A DNA stretch of 64,000 nt, from the NCBI GenBank assembly GCA_965214035.1, contig OZ243932.1, forward strand, positions 1,550,001 through 1,614,000, given 5' to 3'. Each line of letters starts with the position of its first letter. Position 1 is the stretch's first letter. Below the pieces are notes generated by a model. It saw only the letters and a program-made list of their open reading frames with translations, was not told the origin of the DNA and did not search any database. The position numbers and the translations under genes were made by a program. Shown here in pieces: positions 27,301-35,573 of this stretch. The stretch is from JAJDYQ01 sp965214035 (GTDB taxonomy: Bacteria > Pseudomonadota > Gammaproteobacteria > JAJDYQ01).

Positions 27301-27837
27301 GGACATGAGATACGCATAAAATCGGCACCCGGCATGGGCAGTTGCTTCAGTCTGCTGGTACCCCGCCGTAAAGCCGTTGCCACGGAAAATGCCTCCAGTG
27401 AGATGCAGACCTTTCAGAAACGCTGGCTGACCGGAATCAGTATTCTTTGTGTCGATGACGACAGGGAAATTCTGTGCGCAACCCATACCGTGCTACAGCG
27501 CTGGGGGGGCACGGTCAAGTGTCTGCACAGTACCCGCGGGTTTGATGCTCTTGCCGACAGCGATGATCATTTCGATGTGGTGTTGATGGATTATCGGCTG
27601 GGTTCAAATGCCAATGGGCTTGATCTGTTAAAGAAATACCGTGAAACGCACCATGGTAATTTTCTGGGCGTGCTGTTCACGGCGGAGCAGGACAAAGAAA
27701 TCGAGGCAGATACGCTTGAGCACGGCTTCAAGTATCTGGCAAAACCTGTGGAACCCGCAAAGCTCAGGGCCGTGCTGCAAACCGCTTTTATTGGCCGAAA
27801 ACTGACCACGGCAACCCGCTCCGACCAGCAGCAATAA
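24322..27837 (+). CDS. CrbS-like sodium/solute symporter-hybrid histidine kinase
   Basis: Inner-membrane protein of 1171 residues. Residues 1 to about 500 are an SLC5-type symporter domain with about 13 membrane segments; then a linker, a PAS domain (about 635-755, VDSDLRLVAWN), a coiled coil, HisKA with SHDLTQP (His810), HATPase (DSGVGI, VGLGLSIC) and a C-terminal receiver domain with Asp1090 (VVLMDYRLG). This order is that of CrbS/ErcS'-type sensors, which control acs through the response regulator CrbR. The partner regulator is not in the window. The start at 24322 lacks a good ribosome site; a TTG at 24307 is the alternative. Adjacent to acs, so a role in acetate control is well supported but inferred. 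Confidence 0.85.
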   Translation: MISDHWLIVYTALYLGVLFFIAYRSDQQPVGQFSPHQPLIYTLSITVYCTSWTFFGAVGSAAQSGWDFFSIYLGPIIVFVFFYPFLQKLVDVSKRHNTTSIADFIATRYGKSNRLAAVVTIIALVGILPYISLQIKAITSAYDLLSGTGSKTVTDGGFIDTALVLSLILAAFSMLFGARTIDASEHHRGMIHAVSFESAIKLLAFLAVAMFALNMITTATGGAAVPTTEMMLSHFSEKEITGSFFVKTVLAAAAIICLPRQFHVTAVEARGDELRTARWGFPLYLILFSAAVIPVTIAGLQMSPNPANADLFVLTLPMHQGQDWLTIVSYIGGFSAATGMVIVSTIALSTMVSNDLIFPLLVRLRKADNKTNFYPALLLIRRSTIVALMLLAYGYYLQAGSGKSLYSIGLLSFAAAAQFTPAIIGGLYWEKGHRNGAMIGLIIGFIIWFYTLLLPSLSGSTWLPDEFAVSGIFGLDWLKPYQLFGIPFEDPLTHGVFWSLLFNVAAYIVFSLRARHSFMDQLQARAYVNRDEDLTRDTRKHSWNVRVADLYELCKRIIGPVRAEQFFLECGHELGERMKEKADTHLVRQTEKVLAGTIGAATAEHLMRTAQAPEDYAYGDIYLWLDKTSQALQFNRQILQVTIDNINQGVSVVDSDLRLVAWNRRYIELFDYPDNFIGVGKPIEEVIRYNVNRGMGIISKGSSGEEEIRKRLNYLKHGTPYTHVRHWPDGRVMQTQGAKLPDGGFITTFTDISTLKQVERELEETNQNLERKVNERTEMLSRLNSELQQAKVMAEDATRSKTHFLAAASHDLTQPLGASKLYLGALLEDLADDEDKQSLASNALGALKTAESLLKSLLDISKLDSGSLKPKIKRFPIQQILTAIDTEFTVLAAEKGLKLRVVPTPLGTESDSTLLRSILQNFVSNAIRYTEAGSIMVVCRREGDKTRIEMRDSGVGIAEEKIATIFEEFQQLDETSEGVGLGLSICHRTARLLGHEIRIKSAPGMGSCFSLLVPRRKAVATENASSEMQTFQKRWLTGISILCVDDDREILCATHTVLQRWGGTVKCLHSTRGFDALADSDDHFDVVLMDYRLGSNANGLDLLKKYRETHHGNFLGVLFTAEQDKEIEADTLEHGFKYLAKPVEPAKLRAVLQTAFIGRKLTTATRSDQQQ

Positions 27838-27866
27838 TATAGTGTGATCTGCCGTACCGACAATGG

Positions 27867-28505
27867 CTAGACCGGACTATGGCCACCAAACCGTGCCCTT
27901 ATCTTCGCGTCAAGATATCTATAGCCGATAAAAAATCCGACAAGCAGCGCCAGCAAGGGGGCAATGGCCCATATCAGTATGTCGCGGGATTTGTAAATAT
28001 TCAGCATATGGCGCAATCCTTTCAATTCCTGAAGCTGGCGTGCATTTTCTGTTTCAAGCTCGGCGGCCCGCTTTTGCAGTTTGTCTCTGGCAGCTTCGGC
28101 GGCTTCCATGCGCCGTACCGGTTCGGGGTCGTTCGCAGCCTCGGCTATCTGCACTAACAGGCTGTCATATTCTGATTGCAGTCTGTCCAGTTTCTGGCGA
28201 AGCTCTGCCATTTCGACCACGGCCGGCTTGTCTGCCATCAACCGATTGCTCTTTACCCAGCCCTGGGTACCATCGGCGAGTTTTATTTCGGCATAGTTGT
28301 CATCGCGCCTCAGTATCTGCACCTGATCACCGGGTTCAAGCGGCGGCAGAGCCTGACTCAGCTCACTGTCCTTGTACATTTTCAGGGTGACTTGATCGGA
28401 TACATAAAGGGTTTCCAGTGCAGTTTCCTGCTGCGCATGGAGTGCCTCGCATATCGGCAGAATCAACAGCAGGGCGGCCGGTAGCATTGAACGATTGTAT
28501 GGCAT
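27867..28505 (-). CDS. TIGR04211-type SH3-domain membrane protein
   Basis: About 212 residues. Signal peptide (ending LHAQQ), a bacterial SH3 domain (LYVSDQVTLKMYKD to TQGWVKSNRL), a long coiled coil (about 95-170) and one C-terminal membrane segment (ILIWAIAPLLALLVGFFIGY). This is the layout of the TIGR04211 family (YgiM-like), membrane proteins of uncertain function. I chose the ATG at 28505 as closest to the signal peptide; the frame is open to 28550 and another ATG lies six codons further in. Convergent with the kinase gene. Confidence 0.8.
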   Translation of the reverse strand: MPYNRSMLPAALLLILPICEALHAQQETALETLYVSDQVTLKMYKDSELSQALPPLEPGDQVQILRRDDNYAEIKLADGTQGWVKSNRLMADKPAVVEMAELRQKLDRLQSEYDSLLVQIAEAANDPEPVRRMEAAEAARDKLQKRAAELETENARQLQELKGLRHMLNIYKSRDILIWAIAPLLALLVGFFIGYRYLDAKIRARFGGHSPV

Positions 28506-28771
28506 GTGGGGTCGGGTCCTTCCTGGATCAGGGTGGGCAGTGTAATACATTGGTCGGATAATGCCATGCCCCTGAATCGATCAGTGACCAACCCATGTCC
28601 GAGATCAGTGTTCGGTTCCGGAATTGTCAGAGGAGATTGACAGGCCATACCGGTTTGAGTAGGCTTCCTTCCATGAAACGGGTCAATAAGTCCACGCACC
28701 ATGGAGGCTTGCTCAACTGCCGGTTCCGGCTCCACTCCTTGCTCCAGGTCCGCGTAGAGAGATAAACCAGC

Positions 28772-29632
28772 ATGTCCGTGGCATTAGCTTCGCAGTCCGG
28801 GGAGCCGGAATTTGTCATTGAGTGCAAAGACAATCTCAGGTTTATGTCTGTGCTGCCAGACAGGGCATTCAAGCTCATTGTTACTTTCCCTCCCTATAAT
28901 CTTGGCAAATCTTATGAGAAGCGTATTTCTGTGAATGAATATCTGCAAGGACAGGCGAATGTCATCGCAGAGTGCGTCCGCCTGCTGGATGAGCACGGTT
29001 CAATATGCTGGCAGACAGGAAACCATGTCGATAATGGCGAAATCATACCGCTGGATGTCCTGCTGTATCCAGTTTTCGCCTCTCACGGACTCAAACCGAG
29101 AAATCGAATAGTCTGGCATTTCGGTCATGGCCTGCATTGCTCTAAACGATTATCAGGCCGATACGAAACGATCAACTGGTGGACCAAAAGTGACCATTAC
29201 ACATGGAATCTTGATCCCATCCGCATCCCTCCCAAATACCCCGGAAAGCGACATTTCAAGGGGCCGAATGCAGGCAAGCTGTCCTGCAATCCGAATGGCA
29301 AAAATCCCAGTGATGTATGGATGTTCCCGAATGTAAAAAGCAATCATCCAGAGAAGACCATCCACCCATGTCAGTTTCCTGTGGAGCTGGTAGAGCGTCT
29401 GGTACTGTCTATGATCGAGGAAGGCGATGCTGTGTTTGATCCTTATCTGGGCGTCGGTTCTGCGGCCATAGCTGCTCTGAAACACGGGCGGTCCGCGTAT
29501 GGATGTGACATATCCGAAGAGTATATTGAAATTGCCAATGAGCGCATTTTACGGCTGCATTCTGGAACCCTCAAGATGTGCCCAATGAATAAGCCCATTT
29601 ACGACCCGTCAAAACCTAACGGAGGGCACTGA
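28772..29632 (+). CDS. DNA (cytosine-N4/adenine-N6) methyltransferase with altered motif IV
   Basis: 286 residues, an amino-methyltransferase of the type paired with BstYI/BglII-like restriction enzymes. Motif I-like FDPYLGVGSAAIAAL lies near the C-terminus and motif IV near the N-terminus, so the motif order is permuted as in the beta class. HPCQFPVELVERLVL is the usual motif X region. Motif IV, normally TSPPY, reads TFPPY: Phe39 (TTC, 28886-28888) replaces the expected Ser or Asp. One base (T for C) explains this. Activity is probably lost or strongly reduced. The stop overlaps by one base the start of a restriction enzyme scar. Confidence 0.8.
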   Translation: MSVALASQSGEPEFVIECKDNLRFMSVLPDRAFKLIVTFPPYNLGKSYEKRISVNEYLQGQANVIAECVRLLDEHGSICWQTGNHVDNGEIIPLDVLLYPVFASHGLKPRNRIVWHFGHGLHCSKRLSGRYETINWWTKSDHYTWNLDPIRIPPKYPGKRHFKGPNAGKLSCNPNGKNPSDVWMFPNVKSNHPEKTIHPCQFPVELVERLVLSMIEEGDAVFDPYLGVGSAAIAALKHGRSAYGCDISEEYIEIANERILRLHSGTLKMCPMNKPIYDPSKPNGGH

Positions 29633-29769
29633 TGCAGGTTGGAGCAATCTATTCACATCTTAACGGAGAGGAATACATGATGGTCCACCACAGTGACCTG
29701 TTAAATATCATACGCCAAGGTCGTGCAGTTCCAGCCGTGCCATTGGTCTTGATCGGGATCGTACCATGA
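29632..29769 (+). pseudogene. BstYI-like restriction endonuclease with large internal deletion
   Basis: A 45-codon frame begins MQVGAIYSHLNGEEYMMVHH, like the beginning of BstYI-type enzymes (RGATCY cutters, as I recall YSHLNG-x-EY-x-x-VH), and ends IIRQGRAVPAVPLVLIGIVP, like their end. The whole catalytic middle (I estimate about 150 residues from a family length near 200) is missing, and both ends are joined in frame at about 29700. It overlaps the methyltransferase stop by one base and ends inside the start of gor, so the operon structure survives. The peptide cannot be a nuclease. Confidence 0.8.
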
Positions 29770-31130
29770 TGAACAGACATTTTGATTTGATCGCCATAGG
29801 TGGCGGCAGCGGCGGACTTTCAGCTCCGGAATGGGCGGCGCGTTATTACGGCAAGCGGTGCGCTGTTGTGGAAAGCCGGGCACTGGGCGGCACTTGTGTC
29901 AATGTCGGCTGTGTGCCGAAAAAAATCATGTGGTTTGCCGCTTCTCATGCACACCATCTCAATATCGCCGGCGACTTCGGCTTTGATGTGACGAATAACG
30001 GTCACGATTGGGAAGCACTGGTCGAGGGACGGGATCGACATATTCAGGGCATACTGGATTGGTACGATACATTTCTCAAGGACCTCGACATCGCTCATCT
30101 GCGGGGCCATGCGACATTTATTGACGACCATACCATCGAGGTCAACGGTGAGCGATACACGGCTGACCATATCCTGATCGCCACCGGCGGCAAGCCTTTC
30201 GTGCTGCCGGTACCGGGGGCTGAACTGGGTATCACCTCGGATGGTTTTTTTGAGCTGCGCGAGCGTCCTGCTCATGTCTGTATTATCGGTGGCGGCTATA
30301 TCGGGGTTGAGCTTGCCGGTGTGCTCAATGCGCTGGGTTCCGGCGTCTGCCTGACCATGCGAACCCATGATGAGGATTTTCTGCCGCAGTTTGACTGCAC
30401 CCTGCGGGAGGTATTGATGGAGGAAATGGTGAAAGCCGGCATTTGCATTGAACCGGGCAACAGCAGCATCGACAGTCTGGAGCGGCAATCGGATGGCACG
30501 ATTGCCATGAATTGGGGAAATGGCAGAAAGCTCCAGGGTTTTGACCAGGTTATCTGGGCCGTCGGCCGGTCACCCAATATCGAGGCGCTGGGGCTTGATG
30601 CCGCTGGAGTTCGATGTGATGAGCGCGGCTTTGTTACCGTTGACGAATATCAGAACACGAATATAGACGGTATCTATGCCGTAGGCGATGTCACCGGTCG
30701 CATGGCGTTGACACCGGTCGCCATTGCCGCGGCACGCCGTCTGGCTGATCGCCTGTTTGGTGGTCAGCCCGAGCGAAAGCTGGATTATGATCTCATTCCC
30801 TCGGTGGTCTTTTCGCACCCACCCATGGGCACTGTGGGCATGACTGAGCAGGAGGCCAGAAAGACCCATGGCGGCACCGTCAGGATATATCAGTCGCGCT
30901 TTTCGCCGATGGCCTACAGCCTTTCGCAGCACAAGGTCGATACCGCTCTGAAGCTGGTTTGTATCGGTGCGGATGAAAAGATCGCCGGCTGCCATATTAT
31001 TGGCGATGGAGCAGATGAAATGTTGCAGGGCTTTGCCGTTGCAATCAGGATGGGAGCCACCAGGGCCGACTTTGATAATACCGTGGCCATTCATCCGACC
31101 AGTGCCGAAGAACTGGTTACCCTGAGATGA
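29766..31130 (+). CDS. gor: Glutathione-disulfide reductase
   Basis: Cytosolic FAD enzyme, NADPH-dependent reduction of glutathione disulphide, 454 residues. Visible: FAD site GGGSGG; redox-active pair in GGTCVNVGCVPKK; NAD(P) site IGGGYIGVELAG; GDVTGRMALTPVA; and the C-terminal HPTSAEE with the catalytic His. After the NADPH fold the sequence MRTHDEDFL keeps the first Arg of the 2'-phosphate pocket, but not the second seen in E. coli Gor, so cofactor preference could be relaxed. A start at 29769 is equally possible. It overlaps the restriction enzyme scar. Confidence 0.88.
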   Translation: MMNRHFDLIAIGGGSGGLSAPEWAARYYGKRCAVVESRALGGTCVNVGCVPKKIMWFAASHAHHLNIAGDFGFDVTNNGHDWEALVEGRDRHIQGILDWYDTFLKDLDIAHLRGHATFIDDHTIEVNGERYTADHILIATGGKPFVLPVPGAELGITSDGFFELRERPAHVCIIGGGYIGVELAGVLNALGSGVCLTMRTHDEDFLPQFDCTLREVLMEEMVKAGICIEPGNSSIDSLERQSDGTIAMNWGNGRKLQGFDQVIWAVGRSPNIEALGLDAAGVRCDERGFVTVDEYQNTNIDGIYAVGDVTGRMALTPVAIAAARRLADRLFGGQPERKLDYDLIPSVVFSHPPMGTVGMTEQEARKTHGGTVRIYQSRFSPMAYSLSQHKVDTALKLVCIGADEKIAGCHIIGDGADEMLQGFAVAIRMGATRADFDNTVAIHPTSAEELVTLR

Positions 31131-31215
31131 CAAGCCTGTTCATGGAAGTGGCATATCCGGTATTTTTGTCGGCCTCATGGGATAATATGCACTGTTTCCA
31201 GGCCACATATCATCA

Positions 31216-33285
31216 ATGACTGAAAGACAGGATTTGTTATTTGAGCTGGGCACCGAGGAGTTGCCGCCGACCGCTCTGAAGGGGCTTGCACAGTCTCTGT
31301 CCACAGAATTCGCCGCCGGCCTTGACGGGGCCGGTCTGGGGTATTCCGAAATCCGCAGCTTTGCTACACCGCGCCGCTTGGCAATTATCGCCGAGAGTTG
31401 CGCCATCCGTCAGCAGGACCGTGAAATTCGACGCCGCGGGCCGGCTGTTCAGGCCGCTTTCGATGATGACGGCAATCCGACAAAAGCGGCTCAGGGCTTT
31501 GCCCGATCCTGTGACACAACAGTTGAACGACTGGAGCGAGAGAAAACCGATAAGGGGGAATGGCTGTGCTGCAACATCCGGCAGGCCGGGGAATCCGCTT
31601 CCGGACTACTGCCGGAGATTGCCGACAAGGCTCTGAGCCGGCTGCCAATCCCGAAACGTATGCGCTGGAGCAACGGCAAGGACCGATTTGTCCGACCTGT
31701 TCACTGGCTGGTGTTCATACAGGGTCACAGGGTTATTGACTGTGAGCTTATGGGGGTGAGAGCTGGCCGGCAAAGCCATGGCCATCGCTTTCACCATCCG
31801 CAGGCCATCACAATTGAGCACCCGTCGGAATATGCCGACCGGCTGCTGACCGGTCGGGTGATTGCCGACCTCGCCACCCGTCGCCAGCGCATCCATGAAC
31901 AGGTGCAGGCCGCAGCATCCGCGCTGGGCGGGCAGGCCGATATGGACGATGCGCTGCTTGATGAAGTTACCGCACTGGTTGAATGGCCGATACCCGTCAC
32001 CGCCGGCTTCGAGGAAAAATATCTTGAGGTGCCCAATGAAATACTGATCCATACCATGAAAAAGAATCAGAAATATTTTCCGGTTGTTAATCGGGACGGC
32101 GGCCTGATGAACCAGTTTATCGCTATTGCCAATATCGATAGCCATAATCCGGATGTTATCCGCAACGGCAATGAGCGTGTTATTCGTCCGAGACTGGCCG
32201 ATGCCATGTTTTTCTGGCAGCAGGACGGTAGAAAAAGGCTGGAAGATCATCTTGAAGCAACGAAGTCCGTCGTGTTTCAGCAAAAACTGGGCTCGATATA
32301 TGACAAGTCGAGGCGCGTCGCCGGGCTGGCTGCCATTATTGCCGCCGATACCGGTGCGGATGTGCAACTGGTAAAGCGTGCCGGCCTTTTGTCTCGCTGT
32401 GATCTGATGACCGCGACCGTCGCTGAGTTCGCCGAAATGCAGGGCATTATGGGGCGCTATCAGGCGCATCGAGATAACGAACCAGAAGAACTGGCACTGG
32501 CTATGGATGAGTTTTATATGCCGCGTTTTTCCGGTGACCAACTGCCCGCCACCGCAACGGGCATTGCCATATCGCTGGCAGAAAAAGCGGATACCCTGGT
32601 GGGCATTTTCGGGATTGGCATGAAGCCGACCGGGGACAAGGATCCCTTTGCACTTCGTCGTGCGGCCCTGGGGACATTGCGCATCCTGAAAGAGCACCGA
32701 CTGAACATTGATCTGCACCACCTGCTGGAACAGGCTGCCAACCAGTTCGGCGACAGTCTGGAAAACAACCATGCTGCCACAGAGGTTTATGATTTTATGA
32801 TGAATCGTCTGAAGGGCATGTATTCCGAAAACGGGGTTCCAGTCGGAATATTTACCGCCGTTGCATCACGCCGCTCTGGCAATATCGCCGACTTCGACAG
32901 GCGCCTGCATGCCGTTATCGGCTTTCAACAGTTGCCCGAGGCCGAAGCCCTGGCCATCGCCAATAAACGTATCAGCAATATCCTGAAAAAGGCCGGCAAC
33001 CGACCACTACCGGATCCGGATCCGGAACTGTTTCAGCAGATCGAGGAGTCCCAACTCAATGATCAGATACATGCCATGAGCGAACAGATATCATCATCTC
33101 TGTCGCAGGGGGATTATGAGGCGACACTGAAAGATCTGGCAATGCTGCGTGAACCAGTGGATGCCTTTTTTGATCATGTGATGGTGATGACCGATGACGA
33201 GACCATCAAAATAAATCGTCTGGCACTGCTGGCACGGCTGCAACACCTGTTTTTGCAGGTGGCCGATATTTCCCATCTGACATGA
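31216..33285 (+). CDS. glyS: Glycyl-tRNA synthetase beta subunit
   Basis: 689 residues, starting MTERQDLLFELGTEELPP as in bacterial GlyS. The conserved middle (RPRLADAMFFWQQDGRK, DPFALRRAALG) and the C-terminal DALR-like anticodon-binding part are present. It charges tRNA-Gly as an alpha2-beta2 complex with GlyQ. GlyQ, normally encoded directly upstream, is not here; gor stands in its place, so glyQ must lie outside the window. gmhB and an acyltransferase gene follow, as in many gammaproteobacteria. No strong ribosome site is visible. Confidence 0.95.
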   Translation: MTERQDLLFELGTEELPPTALKGLAQSLSTEFAAGLDGAGLGYSEIRSFATPRRLAIIAESCAIRQQDREIRRRGPAVQAAFDDDGNPTKAAQGFARSCDTTVERLEREKTDKGEWLCCNIRQAGESASGLLPEIADKALSRLPIPKRMRWSNGKDRFVRPVHWLVFIQGHRVIDCELMGVRAGRQSHGHRFHHPQAITIEHPSEYADRLLTGRVIADLATRRQRIHEQVQAAASALGGQADMDDALLDEVTALVEWPIPVTAGFEEKYLEVPNEILIHTMKKNQKYFPVVNRDGGLMNQFIAIANIDSHNPDVIRNGNERVIRPRLADAMFFWQQDGRKRLEDHLEATKSVVFQQKLGSIYDKSRRVAGLAAIIAADTGADVQLVKRAGLLSRCDLMTATVAEFAEMQGIMGRYQAHRDNEPEELALAMDEFYMPRFSGDQLPATATGIAISLAEKADTLVGIFGIGMKPTGDKDPFALRRAALGTLRILKEHRLNIDLHHLLEQAANQFGDSLENNHAATEVYDFMMNRLKGMYSENGVPVGIFTAVASRRSGNIADFDRRLHAVIGFQQLPEAEALAIANKRISNILKKAGNRPLPDPDPELFQQIEESQLNDQIHAMSEQISSSLSQGDYEATLKDLAMLREPVDAFFDHVMVMTDDETIKINRLALLARLQHLFLQVADISHLT

Positions 33286-33305
33286 GCGACAAAAGAGGAA
33301 AACGC

Positions 33306-33857
33306 ATGAGAAAGCTGATCATCCTTGACCGCGATGGTGTCATTAACCATGATTCGGATGAATACATCAAATCTCCACAGGAATGGCGTCCTGTCGAGGG
33401 CAGTCTGGAGGCCATCGCCCGACTCAATCATGCCGGCTACAGGACCGTGGTGGCGACCAATCAGTCCGGTATCGCACGCCGGCTGTTCACCATGGATACG
33501 CTGATTGATATCAATAATAAAATGCTGAGGCTTACCGAAGAGGCCGGTGGTCATATTGAGGCAGTATTCTTCTGCCCGCATTCTCCGGACGATCACTGTA
33601 GTTGCCGCAAACCCAGTCCCGGCATGTACAACGACATCAGCAAACGCTTCCGCATCCCTGCGCGGGAATTATCGGTGGTCGGCGACTCCCTGCGCGACCT
33701 GCAAGCTGCACAGGCCATCCACGCCAAACCCTGTCTGGTCAGAACTGGCCGGGGAGAAAAGACCGAAAAGGTTTTACAGGAGTCCGGACTGGGTGATGTT
33801 CCCGTATTCGACAACCTGGCCGAAGCGGCCGGGCATATTATTGCCACAACAGATTGA
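33306..33857 (+). CDS. gmhB: D-glycero-beta-D-manno-heptose 1,7-bisphosphate 7-phosphatase
   Basis: HAD-superfamily phosphatase of the LPS heptose pathway, 183 residues. Motif I is LDRDGVINHDS, motif II TNQSG, the zinc loop CPHSPDDHCSCRKP, and motif IV VGDSLRDLQAA. I chose ATG 33306 (MRKLIILDRDG) with AGAGGA upstream; an upstream ATG at 33282 overlaps the glyS stop. It is followed after seven bases by the acyltransferase gene, so the two are probably cotranscribed. Confidence 0.93.
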   Translation: MRKLIILDRDGVINHDSDEYIKSPQEWRPVEGSLEAIARLNHAGYRTVVATNQSGIARRLFTMDTLIDINNKMLRLTEEAGGHIEAVFFCPHSPDDHCSCRKPSPGMYNDISKRFRIPARELSVVGDSLRDLQAAQAIHAKPCLVRTGRGEKTEKVLQESGLGDVPVFDNLAEAAGHIIATTD

Positions 33858-33863
33858 AGCCTG

Positions 33864-34607
33864 ATGCTTTTTTTACGGTCTCTGCTGTTCTGGACAGGGC
33901 TGGCGACATCCACGGTTATCATCACACCGTTTGTACCCCTGCTGTATCCCCTGCCGTATAACGTGCGTTATCGCTATGCCTATCAGTGGACCCGTTTTAA
34001 TCTCTGGTGGCTGCAACTGACCTGTGGCTTGAAATACAGGATTTCCGGTGCCAGCAATATCCCGGACACACCCCACATCGTCATGGCCAAGCATCAGTCG
34101 GCCTGGGAAACCATGGCCCTGCAGAGGCTGTTTCCACCGCAGGTCTGGGTTATGAAACGGGAACTACTCCGAATTCCTTTTTTCGGCTGGGCCATCGCCA
34201 GTATGGAGCCGATTGCGATTGATCGCACATCCGGGCACAAGGCGATGAGACAGATTATCGAACAGGGCAGAAAGAAGCTCGAGGAAGGTCGCTGGATCGT
34301 CATTTTTCCTGAAGGCACACGGGTACCACCCGGCAAGCGGGGACGTTACGGAATCAGCGGTTCAATACTCGCCATCGAAGCCGGTTATCCAATTATTCCC
34401 ATTGCCCACAACGCCGGTGAATTCTGGGGGCGCAACCGTTTTGTAAAGCGACCCGGCACAGTTGATGTCGTCATCGGTGAACCCGTGCATACCGACAATC
34501 TGACAGCACTGGAACTCAATCAAAAAATTGAAAACTGGATAGAAGGTGAAATGAAAAAAATAAGCCACACGCCTTATACCGGTGAGCAGTATCAAAGACA
34601 GACATGA
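33864..34607 (+). CDS. Lysophospholipid (1-acylglycerol-3-phosphate) acyltransferase
   Basis: 247 residues, PlsC family, membrane-associated through an N-terminal hydrophobic segment. Catalytic motif KHQSAWET (His-x4-Glu variant), then IAIDRTSG, FPEGTR and IPIAHNAGEFW. It transfers an acyl chain to lysophospholipid. This glyS-gmhB-plsC arrangement is common in gammaproteobacteria. It could be a second acyltransferase beside the essential PlsC, hence no gene symbol. Confidence 0.87.
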   Translation: MLFLRSLLFWTGLATSTVIITPFVPLLYPLPYNVRYRYAYQWTRFNLWWLQLTCGLKYRISGASNIPDTPHIVMAKHQSAWETMALQRLFPPQVWVMKRELLRIPFFGWAIASMEPIAIDRTSGHKAMRQIIEQGRKKLEEGRWIVIFPEGTRVPPGKRGRYGISGSILAIEAGYPIIPIAHNAGEFWGRNRFVKRPGTVDVVIGEPVHTDNLTALELNQKIENWIEGEMKKISHTPYTGEQYQRQT

Positions 34608-34713
34608 TCAGACAATCTGACCGGCTTTAATCATGCCGGTGATTGGGTATATTCACATCCCCGCAGGCCATGTGCAGGCCGGCATCAGTACGACCATTAA
34701 ACGGAGAGATTTT

Positions 34714-34938
34714 ATGAGTGACAACGCAGCCATGGAAGCCGAACGCGACAGACTCGTTCAGGAAATGATCGATATGCAGAAGCAGTTCATCGCACAGGAA
34801 CACTGAGAGGGAATCTCGCCCAAAGAGTACTTCACGGCCACAGACGGGATACTGAAAGACTATCGCAGTCATTATATGGACAAAGCGATGCGGGTCGCAG
34901 ACATATCCCGTCGCCTGATTACCGATACCAAGGGGTAA
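34714..34938 (+). pseudogene. Small conserved protein gene interrupted by an in-frame TGA
   Basis: ATG 34714 has GGAGAG six bases upstream. The frame encodes MSDNAAMEAERDRLVQEMID and continues MQKQFIAQEH, then TGA (34804-34806), then EGISPKEYFTATDGILKDYR and a tail of similar character to TAA at 34936 (74 codons). Both parts form one charged, helical small protein, so the TGA interrupts a gene. A CGA to TGA change would explain it. I recall similar short acidic proteins in sulphur-oxidising gammaproteobacteria, but no function. Confidence 0.65.
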
Positions 34939-35016
34939 CCAGCCGACCCGGCACAAGGCAAACAATGACCGGGAAGAAAATATGCCGGACGATACTGCCG
35001 AAGTCAGGGAACCCCG

Positions 35017-35511
35017 CTACAAACGATGGCGCTGAACGTGAAACTGCACGGGTTCGGAACGGATCAGGGTTTTGCCACCGTCATCCTCAACAGTGGCATA
35101 CACCGTATGTGTCCCCCTGTAAAGATCGGACAGGGTAAAACCGGTTGAAGAGCCTCTGGAAACGCTGTTTCCGTCGAAATACAGGACGATAACATGCCCG
35201 GCTTGCAGTGCTGGCTGTAATTCGACACCGACAGCGACACTTTGTATTTCCGGCGTAAAGACCTGATCGCTGGCAGGGGATGTAACCGACAGCGATTCGT
35301 ACCGGATTACTTTTTGACGGGGCGTCGGGTGCCGTGGTGCGGTCGGGCCGGCCGGCACAACCAGGATCGGTGCCGGGGTATAGGTTTCTGCGCTGTCATC
35401 AAGCGGTCTGTCCGAAAAATGGACGCGGCCCTCTTCATCAACCCATCGATAAAGCTCGGCACCGGCAGCGGTACAGAAAAACAACAGCATGAACAGTGTG
35501 ACCAGCCTCAT
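35017..35511 (-). CDS. DUF4124-domain secreted protein
   Basis: About 164 residues from ATG 35511, chosen because the signal peptide (MRLVTLFMLLFFCTAAGA) starts there; the frame is open to 35577. After the signal comes the DUF4124 motif ELYRWVDEEGRVHFSDRP, then a proline-rich linker and a beta-rich C-terminal domain (VELQPALQAGHVIVLYFDG). Periplasmic; function unknown. It lies directly behind the UPF0158 gene and is probably cotranscribed with it. Confidence 0.8.
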   Translation of the reverse strand: MRLVTLFMLLFFCTAAGAELYRWVDEEGRVHFSDRPLDDSAETYTPAPILVVPAGPTAPRHPTPRQKVIRYESLSVTSPASDQVFTPEIQSVAVGVELQPALQAGHVIVLYFDGNSVSRGSSTGFTLSDLYRGTHTVYATVEDDGGKTLIRSEPVQFHVQRHRL

Positions 35512-35573
35512 GGGACAAACATAGCCACTTTGCCGGTATGGTGCAATCTGCCGGGCCTGCTTCATTATCACCC

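Noticed and set aside
28551..28771. Minus-strand frame 28627-28878 and neighbouring short frames
   Set aside because: They overlap the methyltransferase start and have no family match. I considered a controller protein for the restriction system but saw no helix-turn-helix.
34804..34806. TGA read as selenocysteine
   Set aside because: No SECIS-like hairpin recognised after it and no selenium genes in the window; a nonsense change is simpler.
34627..34965. Minus-strand frame of 112 codons
   Set aside because: It is antisense to the interrupted small gene, which has the better ribosome site and coding character.
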